DNA from: Desulfuromonas sp.
GTDB taxonomy: Bacteria > Desulfobacterota > Desulfuromonadia > Desulfuromonadales > UBA2294
Assembly: GCA_002869615.1 (NCBI GenBank)
Contig: PKUH01000021.1
Coordinates: 1 to 48,046 of the forward strand
DNA: 48,046 nucleotides
Direction of reading: 5' to 3'
Positions 41,574 to 48,046 of this stretch are shown here, piece after piece (the first letter of the stretch is position 1; each line of letters opens with the position of its first letter). A program made the translations under genes and the position numbers. Below the pieces are notes generated by a model, which was not told the origin of the DNA, made no database searches, and saw nothing but the letters and a program-made list of their open reading frames with translations.

Positions 41574-42482
41574 TCATTCTCCCAGATCGAGCAGGCTGTA
41601 CAGCATCCGGATATGCGGTGTCTCGATCCCGGTAGCGGCGGCCCGTTCAAGCGGCTTCTCGTAGATGGAGTCGAGCTCGAGGGGGCGCCCTTCGAGGCGG
41701 TCGATCATCATGCTCGGCCGGTAGCCGCCCATGGTCCCGGTCGCCCCGATCATCTTTTCGATGAAGGGTGGGCCATCGATTGGCGACGTCAGGGGCTGGG
41801 CATTGGCGGCGGTGACTACCTCCTGCATGAGATCATTGATCAGCTGTCTTGACGGCGCATGGGCCAGCAGCTCGGCGACGTTCTTTCCGGTCAGCGCACA
41901 GAGACCGTTGAACGGAATATTCCAGACCAGTTTTTCCCAGCGCGTTTTGAGCAGATCCCCGACATATTCACAGCTGATCCCGGCAGCACTGAAGGTTTGC
42001 GCAACCTTTTCGGCCGCTTGACTCCGGCCGCCGCCGGCGAGTCCGATCCGGATTGCGCCCTGGCCGAGGTGGTGCACTGTCCCCGGCTCGCCCCGGTTGG
42101 CACAGAGAAAGGCGACGCCGCCAATGACCTGTTCCGCCGGGAAGGCGCCGGTCAGTAATTCTTCATTGCCAAGGCCGTTCTGCAGCGTCACCAGCATGGT
42201 TTCCGGCCCGACCAGCGGCCGCACCAGATCGACCATCTTTTTGTTACTGAAGGTCTTCAGACCGATCAGCACCAGCTCAACCGGTCCGATCGCGGTGGTG
42301 CTGCGGTAGCCCTTGACCGGTTTGAGGTGGAAATCGCCGTCGACCGAACAGACCTGCAGGCCCCGTCTGGTAATCGCGTCGTAATCACGGCGCAGCAGGA
42401 AGTGCAGCTTGTTTCCCGATTTTTGCAAGAGAGCGCCATAGTAAAGACCGAGAGCGCCGGCACCGACAACCGCGATTTTCAT
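41574..42482 (-). CDS. panE: 2-dehydropantoate 2-reductase family (PanE/ApbA)
   Basis: The 302-residue enzyme reduces ketopantoate to pantoate with NADPH in the pantothenate route to CoA. The N-terminal Rossmann motif is 'VVGAGALGLYYGALL' (GAGALG at 7-12), followed by 'LIGLKTF' and 'TLQNGLGN'. The helical C-terminal domain carries 'RWEKLVWNIPFNGL' with the catalytic-position Lys184 and ends in 'PHIRMLYSLL'. Length is normal. Ketopantoate reductase homologues with other substrates exist, so the exact substrate is not proven. Pantothenate supply would be useful for CoA and ACP phosphopantetheine, but the gene is not part of the large operon. Confidence 0.88.
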   Translation of the reverse strand: MKIAVVGAGALGLYYGALLQKSGNKLHFLLRRDYDAITRRGLQVCSVDGDFHLKPVKGYRSTTAIGPVELVLIGLKTFSNKKMVDLVRPLVGPETMLVTLQNGLGNEELLTGAFPAEQVIGGVAFLCANRGEPGTVHHLGQGAIRIGLAGGGRSQAAEKVAQTFSAAGISCEYVGDLLKTRWEKLVWNIPFNGLCALTGKNVAELLAHAPSRQLINDLMQEVVTAANAQPLTSPIDGPPFIEKMIGATGTMGGYRPSMMIDRLEGRPLELDSIYEKPLERAAATGIETPHIRMLYSLLDLGE

Positions 42483-42593
42483 AAAAGGCCCCTTCCGGAA
42501 AGACTCGGGAAGCTTTATATCATTTTTTATTTACGATGAACAATGTCGCAATAACGGTTTTCGGAAATTGATTTTGTCAGATGCAGGCGCGCC

Positions 42594-42621
42594 TTGACGA
42601 AAGTTGACAATTTTGATAATA
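42594..42621 (+). promoter_or_regulatory. Promoter of carD
   Basis: TTGACG (42594-42599), a 16-base spacer and GATAAT (42616-42621) fit a sigma70 promoter. A second TTGACA at 42605-42610 is too close to a -10 box to be used with it. AAGGAG at 42637-42642 precedes the ATG. Confidence 0.6.
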
Positions 42622-42649
42622 TGAACCCTTGTCCTAAGGAGTCTAATTC

Positions 42650-43132
42650 ATGTTTAAAGTTGGAGATAGCGCCGTTTACCCGACCCAGGGGATCGGTGTG
42701 ATCGAGGCAATAGAATCGAAGGATTTCGGCGGGGTCACGGCCGATTTTTATATTCTGCGGATTGTCGACAGTGATATGACAATCATGGTGCCGACCACGA
42801 ATGCATCGCACATCGGCATGCGCAGTCCGATTGATAAAAAACGGGTCAAATCAATTTTTAACGTACTCGGTGAAAAAACCAAGGTTTCGGCGATCGCATC
42901 ATGGAGCCGGCGCCAGCGTGAGTACAACGACAAGCTGAAAACCGGTGACCTCTTCGAGGTGGCCGAGGTCTTGCGTGAGCTCTACTGTATCCGCGAGGGC
43001 AAGGAGCTCTCCTACGGTGAGAAGAAGGTTCTCGAACTGGCCCGCAAGCTGCTGGTCAAGGAAGTAGCGCTGGCTGAAGGTGCCGATGAAGACGCGGTGA
43101 CCCAGCGGGTCGAGAAAATCTTTATCAACTGA
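42650..43132 (+). CDS. carD: CarD/CdnL-family RNA polymerase-binding regulator
   Basis: The 160-residue protein has the N-terminal Tudor-like RNAP-interaction domain ('FKVGDSAVYPTQGIGVIEAIE', 'YILRIVDSDMTIMVPTTNASHIGMR') and the helical DNA-binding C-terminus ('WSRRQREYNDKLKTGDLFEVAEVLRELY'). In mycobacteria and myxobacteria this family stabilises open promoter complexes, notably at rRNA promoters. AAGGAG is eight bases from the ATG and an intrinsic terminator follows, so it can be expressed alone ahead of ispD. Confidence 0.95.
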   Translation: MFKVGDSAVYPTQGIGVIEAIESKDFGGVTADFYILRIVDSDMTIMVPTTNASHIGMRSPIDKKRVKSIFNVLGEKTKVSAIASWSRRQREYNDKLKTGDLFEVAEVLRELYCIREGKELSYGEKKVLELARKLLVKEVALAEGADEDAVTQRVEKIFIN

Positions 43133-43146
43133 TTCGATCATGGCCG

Positions 43147-43175
43147 GGCCGGATGCCAAGCATCTGGCCTTTTTT
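43147..43175 (+). terminator. Intrinsic terminator after carD
   Basis: GGCCGGATGC (43147-43156), loop CAA and GCATCTGGCC (43160-43169) form a 10-bp stem with one G-U pair, followed by six T. Confidence 0.85.
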
Positions 43176-43227
43176 GTATATGTAACAGTTCCCTTTCGGG
43201 GTTGGACAAGGAACCCGGCAGATTCCA

Positions 43228-43923
43228 ATGAACGTACATGTGCTGATTCCGGCCGCCGGCGCCGGCCGCCGCATGCGGGCGGACGTCAACAAGCAATACC
43301 TCTCCCTCGGGTCGCGGCCGATTCTGGCGCATACCATCGACCTTTTCGAACAGCATTCCGCTGTTGACAGCATCACCCTGATCGCTCCTGAAGCCGAAAT
43401 TCCCTATTGCCGCGACGACATCGTGGCGCGCTTCGGTTTTGCCAAGATCCGGCAGATTGTCGCCGGCGGTGCAGAGCGCCAGGATTCGGTGCGCAATGGT
43501 CTCAGGGCGTGTGCCGCAGACGACGATGATATCATCCTGATCCACGACGGCGTGCGGCCGCTTCTGCCGGGCGGTTTGATTGACTCCGTGGTCGCGGCCG
43601 CTGTTGCAAACAGCGCCGCCCTGATCGCCGTTCCGGCCAAGGATACGATCAAGGTGGTGGTCGACGGCAAGGTCACGGCGACGCCCGACCGCAGCACGAT
43701 CTGGCTCGCGCAGACGCCGCAGGCTTTCCGTTATCGGCTTATTGCCAGCGCCCATGAAAAAGCGTATAACCACAACTATCGGGCGACCGATGATGCCCAG
43801 CTCGCCGAGTGGATCGGGGCGCCGGTCGCGGTTGTCCCGGGAAGTTACGCCAACCTCAAGATCACAACACCGGAGGACCTCGAACTCGCGGCATCGATAC
43901 TGCAGCGCGAAGAGGATGAGTAA
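43228..43923 (+). CDS. ispD: IspD, 2-C-methyl-D-erythritol 4-phosphate cytidylyltransferase
   Basis: IspD makes CDP-methylerythritol in the MEP isoprenoid route. The 231-residue protein has the nucleotidyltransferase start 'LIPAAGAGRRMRADVNKQYL', 'IVAGGAERQDSVRNGL', 'ILIHDGVRPLL', 'VPAKDTIKVV', 'LAQTPQAFRY' and 'NLKITTPEDLELA', all diagnostic. ispF follows after a 3-base gap, so the two pathway genes are co-transcribed. Confidence 0.97.
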   Translation: MNVHVLIPAAGAGRRMRADVNKQYLSLGSRPILAHTIDLFEQHSAVDSITLIAPEAEIPYCRDDIVARFGFAKIRQIVAGGAERQDSVRNGLRACAADDDDIILIHDGVRPLLPGGLIDSVVAAAVANSAALIAVPAKDTIKVVVDGKVTATPDRSTIWLAQTPQAFRYRLIASAHEKAYNHNYRATDDAQLAEWIGAPVAVVPGSYANLKITTPEDLELAASILQREEDE

Positions 43924-43926
43924 ACC

Positions 43927-44421
43927 ATGATGCGGATCGGCCACGGATACGACGTGCACCGGCTGGTGCCGGGGCGCCAGCTGATCATCGGCGGCGTCGA
44001 AATCGATTATGATCGCGGCCTGCTCGGCCACTCCGATGCCGATGTGCTCCTGCATGCGATCTGTGATGCCCTGCTCGGCGCGCTCGGCGCCGGTGATATC
44101 GGCAAGCATTTTCCCGACACCGATCCGGCCTACCAGGGAGCCGACAGCCGGCAGCTGCTCAAAAAGGTCGCTACCCTCGTCAGCACCGGCGGCTACCTGA
44201 TCGCCAATATCGATGCCACCATCCTCGCCCAGCAGCCGAAAATGGCGCCGCACATCGGAGAGATGATCGAAAACATCGCGGCCGCTTGCGGAGTCGCCAC
44301 CGGGCAGGTCAATGTCAAGGCGACGACGACCGAAGAGCTCGGTTTTGTCGGCCGCAAGGAAGGGATCGCCGCCCACGCCGTCGTGCTGCTGCAGCGCGCC
44401 GACGACCAGGAAATTATTTAA
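43927..44421 (+). CDS. ispF: IspF, 2-C-methyl-D-erythritol 2,4-cyclodiphosphate synthase
   Basis: IspF cyclises the CDP-ME 2-phosphate intermediate with loss of CMP. The 164-residue subunit shows metal ligands Asp9 and His11 in 'GHGYDVHRL' and His43 in '[17 protein letters not shown]', plus '[11 protein letters not shown]' and '[21 protein letters not shown]'. It works as a trimer. Tandem ispD-ispF is common in this lineage. Confidence 0.97.
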   Translation: MMRIGHGYDVHRLVPGRQLIIGGVEIDYDRGLLGHSDADVLLHAICDALLGALGAGDIGKHFPDTDPAYQGADSRQLLKKVATLVSTGGYLIANIDATILAQQPKMAPHIGEMIENIAAACGVATGQVNVKATTTEELGFVGRKEGIAAHAVVLLQRADDQEII

Positions 44422-44456
44422 CCGGCCCGGCCGGATTGAAAGGATCACCCACTATC

Positions 44457-46124
44457 GTGAGCCAGCAGGAACCGACGACCAGTACCAACTTTATCCGCAA
44501 CCTGATTAAGGAAGATCTTGCCGAGGGGCGCCGCAACCAGGTGATCACCCGCTTTCCGCCGGAACCGAACGGTTATCTTCATATCGGTCATGCCAAATCG
44601 ATCTGTCTCAATTTTGGGCTCGCCGCCGAGTTTTCCGGGCGCTGCCACCTGCGGTTCGATGATACCAATCCGATCAAGGAAGAGGATGAGTATGTCGAGG
44701 CGATCAAGGCCGATGTCGAGTGGCTCGGCTTCGATTGGTGCGACCATCTCTACTTCACGTCCGATTACTTCGAGACGCTTTACGCGTATGCGGTTCGTTT
44801 GATCGAAAAAGAAAAAGCCTACGTCTGCAGCCTGCCGGCCGAGCAGATCCGTGAAACCCGCGGTACCCTGACCGAGCCGGGGAGTGAAAGCCCGTATCGC
44901 GAGCGCCCGGTTGAGGAAAATCTCGACCTGTTCCGGCGCATGCGAGCCGGCGAATTCGCTGATGGTGAACATGTGTTGCGGGCGAAGATTGATATGGCCT
45001 CCGGCAACCTCAACCTGCGTGACCCGGTGATCTACCGGATTCTCAAGGCGTCGCATCACCGCACCGGTGATCAATGGTGTATTTACCCGATGTACGATTT
45101 CGCGCACGGCCAGTCCGACTCGATCGAGGGAGTGACCCACTCGATCTGCACCCTCGAATTTGCCGATCACCGGCCGCTCTACGACTGGCTGGTGCAGGAG
45201 CTCGAAATCTTCGCGCCGCAGCAGATTGAATTTGCCCGGCTCAACCTCGGTTTCACCGTGATGAGCAAACGCAAGCTGTTGCAGCTGGTCAGCGAAGGCC
45301 AGGTCTCCGGCTGGGACGACCCGCGGATGCCGACCCTGGTCGGGATGCGCCGGCGCGGCTACCCGGCGGCAGCAATCCGGACCTTCTGCGAGCGCATCGG
45401 GGTCGGCAAGAGTGATTCGCGCATCGATCTCTCGGTGCTCGAGGACTGTGTCAGCGAGCAACTCAACGAAACGGCGCCGCGGCGTCAGGCGGTGCTCGAT
45501 CCGCTCAAGGTGGTGATCACCAATCTGCCGGAACAAGAGATTGTCTGTACGGCGGCCAACCACCCGCAGAAACCGGAACTCGGGCAACGTCAATTACCGT
45601 TGACCTCCGAGATCTACATCGAGCAGAGCGACTTCATGGAAGACCCGCCGAAGAAATTCTTCCGGCTCGGTCCCGGGCGCGAGGTGCGGTTGCGCAACGC
45701 CTGCATTATCCGCTGTGACGAAGTTGTCAGGAATGACGCCGGTGAAGTGACCGAGCTGCGCTGCAGCTGCGATCCCGAAACCTTTGGCGCCAATCCGAAG
45801 GACGGGCGCAAGATCAAGGGGACGATTCACTGGGTGTCGGCACACCGCGGGATCGAGGTGCCGGTGCGGATTTACGATCGCCTCTTCCGCGACGAGAATC
45901 CGGACAAGCTCGAAGATTATCGTGCCGGTCTCAATCCCGAATCGCTCCTCGTGCAGCGGGCCATCGTCGAACCGTCCCTGGCTTCCGCCGAACCGGGCAC
46001 AACCTTCCAGTTTGAGCGGGTCGGGTATTTCACCGTCGATCCGAAGGATTCGACAGCAGGCTCCCCCCTGTTCAACCGGACGGCGACCCTGCGTGACACC
46101 TGGGCCAAGCTGGCGTCAAGCTGA
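44457..46124 (+). CDS. glnS: Glutaminyl-tRNA synthetase
   Basis: The 555-residue class I synthetase shows 'PPEPNGYLHIGHAKSICLNFGLA' with HIGH at 42-45, 'LRFDDTNPIKEEDEYVEAIK' typical of GlnRS, and the KMSKS-type loop 'VMSKRKLLQLV', followed by the beta-barrel anticodon domain ('MEDPPKKFFRLGPGREVRLRNACII'). I place the start at GTG 44457, giving 'SQQEPTTSTNFIRNLI', with GAAAGGA twelve bases upstream. A longer in-frame reading to 44286 would overlap ispF. Having GlnRS suggests direct Gln-tRNA charging. ispF ends 35 bases upstream. Confidence 0.96.
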   Translation: MSQQEPTTSTNFIRNLIKEDLAEGRRNQVITRFPPEPNGYLHIGHAKSICLNFGLAAEFSGRCHLRFDDTNPIKEEDEYVEAIKADVEWLGFDWCDHLYFTSDYFETLYAYAVRLIEKEKAYVCSLPAEQIRETRGTLTEPGSESPYRERPVEENLDLFRRMRAGEFADGEHVLRAKIDMASGNLNLRDPVIYRILKASHHRTGDQWCIYPMYDFAHGQSDSIEGVTHSICTLEFADHRPLYDWLVQELEIFAPQQIEFARLNLGFTVMSKRKLLQLVSEGQVSGWDDPRMPTLVGMRRRGYPAAAIRTFCERIGVGKSDSRIDLSVLEDCVSEQLNETAPRRQAVLDPLKVVITNLPEQEIVCTAANHPQKPELGQRQLPLTSEIYIEQSDFMEDPPKKFFRLGPGREVRLRNACIIRCDEVVRNDAGEVTELRCSCDPETFGANPKDGRKIKGTIHWVSAHRGIEVPVRIYDRLFRDENPDKLEDYRAGLNPESLLVQRAIVEPSLASAEPGTTFQFERVGYFTVDPKDSTAGSPLFNRTATLRDTWAKLASS

Positions 46125-46262
46125 CCTCTCACCGTCTGCCGGAAACAGATGCAACGGGTTGATCCGACACACCATTTGCCCCCTTCAAAAGTTCCGGCAA
46201 CTGTGCTATGAAAGAGCGCGGGTACCCTGCCGGTATCTGAAAACAATCAGGAGTCAGTACCA

Positions 46263-47744
46263 ATGTCACTACGCCTTTACAACACGATGAGCGGTCAGAA
46301 AGAGCAGTTTGAACCGCTGGTTCCGGGCAAGGTCGGGATGTATGTCTGCGGCGTCACCGTCTACGACTACTGCCACATCGGCCATGCCCGCGCCAACATC
46401 GTCTTTGATGTGATCTACCGTTATCTCAAATATGCCGGCTACGAAGTCAACTATGTCCGCAACTACACCGACGTTGACGACAAGATCATCAACCGCGCCA
46501 ACGAGCGGGGGATTTCGAGCAAGGAGCTCTACGAGGAGTTCATCCGCGCCTTCGACGAGGATATGGCCGCGCTCGGGCTCGAGAAACCGACCCACGAGCC
46601 GAAGGCGACCGAGTATATCGACGAGATCATCGCCATCGTCGAAAACCTGATCGCCAAGGGGATCGCCTACGAGGCGGATGGTGATGTCTACTACGCCGTC
46701 GACACGTTCGACGACTACCTCAAGCTCTCGAAGCGCAACATGGACGAGATGCAGGCCGGAGCCCGCATCGCCCCCGGCGAGCAGAAACGCAACCCGATGG
46801 ATTTCGCGCTCTGGAAGGCGGCCAAGCCGGGCGAACCGGCGTGGGAATCGCCGTGGGGACCGGGCCGGCCGGGCTGGCATATCGAATGCTCGGCGATGAG
46901 CTCGTCGCTGCTCGGCGACTCGTTCGATATCCACGGCGGCGGCAAGGACCTCGTCTTTCCGCACCACGAGAACGAGATCGCCCAGTCGGAAGGGGCCAAC
47001 GAGAAGCCGTTCGTCAAGTACTGGATGCACAACGGCTTCGTCAATATCAACCAGGAGAAGATGAGCAAATCGCTCGGCAACTTCTTTACCATCCGCGACA
47101 TTCTTGAAAAGTACGACCCGGAGGTCGTCCGCTTTTTCATCCTCTCGGCCCACTACCGCTCACCGATCGACTTCTCCGACCAGAACCTCGAGGAGGCCAG
47201 GGCCGGCCTGAGCCGTTTTTACGAGGCGCTCAAGGCCGCCGACGAGATCCTCGCCGCCCATCCGGTGCCGGGCAAGGCGCCCTGTCCGGCGATCAAGGAC
47301 GAGGAGCGCGAGGTTTATGACCGGGTCGAGCTGCTCGAGGAGAAGTTCGCCGAGGCGATGGACGATGATTTCAATACCGCCCTGGCCCTCGGCCACCTGT
47401 TCGATGCGGTGCGCGGCCTCAATCGCCTGATCGGCGAGAAGCGCTTTGATGACTGCCCGCTGTCGCTGGCGGTCCTGCACGACGGGGCGCGGAAGCTGCG
47501 CGCCCTCGGAGCGGTGCTCGGCTTCTTCGGATCCGACCCGACGGCCTGGCTCGAAAAACAGAAAAACGCCGGTCTTGAAGGGGGCGAGTTGACGTCGGAG
47601 CAGATCGAGGCGCTGATTGCCGAGCGCAAGCAGGCGCGGGTCGACAGGGATTTCGCCCGCGCCGATGAGATCCGCGATGAGCTCGAGGCGAAAGGGGTGA
47701 TCCTGCTCGATTCACGGGAGGGGACGACCTGGAAGATCAAGTAG
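46263..47744 (+). CDS. cysS: Cysteinyl-tRNA synthetase
   Basis: The 493-residue class I enzyme has '[28 protein letters not shown]' with the zinc ligand Cys29 and HIGH at 38-41, '[12 protein letters not shown]' and '[15 protein letters not shown]' with further zinc ligands, and '[10 protein letters not shown]' for the adenylate loop. The C-terminal helical domain ends in '[13 protein letters not shown]'. An AGGAGT site lies eight to nine bases before the ATG. A 138-base gap to glnS holds no obvious promoter. A terminator follows the stop. Confidence 0.98.
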   Translation: MSLRLYNTMSGQKEQFEPLVPGKVGMYVCGVTVYDYCHIGHARANIVFDVIYRYLKYAGYEVNYVRNYTDVDDKIINRANERGISSKELYEEFIRAFDEDMAALGLEKPTHEPKATEYIDEIIAIVENLIAKGIAYEADGDVYYAVDTFDDYLKLSKRNMDEMQAGARIAPGEQKRNPMDFALWKAAKPGEPAWESPWGPGRPGWHIECSAMSSSLLGDSFDIHGGGKDLVFPHHENEIAQSEGANEKPFVKYWMHNGFVNINQEKMSKSLGNFFTIRDILEKYDPEVVRFFILSAHYRSPIDFSDQNLEEARAGLSRFYEALKAADEILAAHPVPGKAPCPAIKDEEREVYDRVELLEEKFAEAMDDDFNTALALGHLFDAVRGLNRLIGEKRFDDCPLSLAVLHDGARKLRALGAVLGFFGSDPTAWLEKQKNAGLEGGELTSEQIEALIAERKQARVDRDFARADEIRDELEAKGVILLDSREGTTWKIK

Positions 47745-47753
47745 GGTCGGGTT

Positions 47754-47778
47754 AGAGTGAAGAGTGAAGAGTGAAGAG
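47754..47778. repeat. Short tandem repeat, AGAGTGA-type unit
   Basis: Three and a half copies of a seven-base unit (AGAGTGA) lie directly after cysS. The tract is too short and simple to be a CRISPR and probably reflects slippage. Confidence 0.7.
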
Positions 47779-47781
47779 CCA

Positions 47782-47814
47782 GGGGGGCGGGAGTTGATCC
47801 TGCCCCCTTCTTTT
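47782..47814 (+). terminator. Intrinsic terminator after cysS
   Basis: GGGGGCGGG and CCTGCCCCC pair with one G-U around a seven-base loop (about 47783-47807), followed by TTCTTTT. Confidence 0.75.
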
Positions 47815-47838
47815 GTTGGACGGGGACACTGTTGGACA

Positions 47839-48046
47839 GGGACACTACCCGAATCTCAGGGAAGTGTCCCCCTGAAGACAGAAAACAGGAAGAACCGCCG
47901 GGTCCCGGCCCGGCAGCCGGGTTCATTTCTTTATTGAGCGATAAAGAAACGAACCAAAGAAACCGCTCCCTTACAGGGGGCTTTTTCGTGCGGACTGAAT
48001 TGTTTCTGTTTAACTGTGTTGCCGGGGAGTTTGCATTGAGGCAAAC
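47839..48046. repeat. Multi-hairpin intergenic repeat, copy 2 (reaches window edge)
   Basis: The same order of stems as at 11377-11603. GGGACACT/AGTGTCCC with the loop GAATCTCA (47839-47870) comes first, then GCCGGG/CCCGGC (47897-47914) with a 6-base loop and a 14-base arm pair GTTCATTTCTTTAT/ATAAAGAAACGAAC with one mismatch (47921-47954). GCTCCCT/AGGGGGC plus T-run (47965-47986) and GTTTGC/GCAAAC (48029-48046) follow. Bases in the stems differ from copy 1 but pairing is kept. A 16-base direct duplication GTTGGAC.GGGACACT precedes it near 47816-47846. Confidence 0.75.

Noticed and set aside
43138-44448. A 436-codon minus-strand frame opposite ispD and ispF
   Set aside because: Both sense genes are certain; the antisense frame shows no recognisable domain and is a GC-rich shadow.
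47754-47778. Tandem AGAGTGA units as a CRISPR seed
   Set aside because: The unit is seven bases with no spacers and no cas genes.

Overview
The window (about 48 kb, GC-rich) reads as a chromosomal piece of a Desulfuromonadales/Geobacterales-type bacterium (Desulfobacterota, former Deltaproteobacteria). The inference rests on gene order: hemW-hrcA-grpE-dnaK-dnaJ at one end and carD-ispD-ispF-glnS-cysS at the other. It also fits the periplasmic, lipoprotein and outer-membrane genes, which point to a Gram-negative cell.

Region 1 (1-8.6 kb, + strand). The 3' end of hemW is followed by a sigma70 promoter directly abutting a perfect CIRCE operator, then hrcA-grpE-dnaK-dnaJ. A hairpin plus T-run separates dnaK from dnaJ. 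Envelope genes follow closely: an LpoA-like TPR/periplasmic-binding protein, a two-repeat lipoprotein, a 41-residue entericidin-like lipoprotein and a small flavin-binding-fold protein.

Region 2 (8.65-11.26 kb, + strand). A separate unit with its own good promoter encodes a cobalamin-binding-type radical SAM enzyme and a ketoacyl-ACP synthase III. It ends in a strong terminator and faces the large cluster.

Region 3 (11.26-12.0 kb). This gene-free stretch carries degenerate REP-like palindromes and a several-hairpin repeat. A second copy of the hairpin repeat lies at the right edge of the window, with covarying stems.

Region 4 (12.0-40.5 kb, - strand). Thirty genes lie head to tail with no gap above 37 bases, very probably one operon read from about 40.67 kb. 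The promoter-proximal half is a recognisable aryl polyene/flexirubin-type type II PKS: ketoreductase, three ketosynthases, a truncated chain-length factor, two hotdog dehydratases, thioesterase, ACP, aromatic amino acid ammonia-lyase, AMP-dependent ligase, PlsC-like acyltransferase, LolA-like carrier, MMPL exporter and DUF3261 lipoprotein. It also has a CrtI-like FAD oxidoreductase. The distal half adds three tandem radical SAM/B12-type enzymes, a GT2-DUF2062 fusion, an LPLAT acyltransferase, a second KS with a full-length chain-length factor, two related ACPs, a PagL-like barrel, a small unknown, a BtrH-like acyltransferase and an ABC-2 exporter. The likely product is an envelope-anchored aryl polyene lipid further modified by radical and flavin chemistry. 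The final structure cannot be read from sequence. The combination partly resembles gene sets proposed for ladderane lipids, and it is the most interesting system in the window.

Region 5 (40.5-48.0 kb). A beta-barrel protein (+), a ketopantoate reductase-like gene (-), then carD, ispD, ispF, glnS and cysS (+), with terminators after carD and cysS and the second hairpin-repeat copy at the end.
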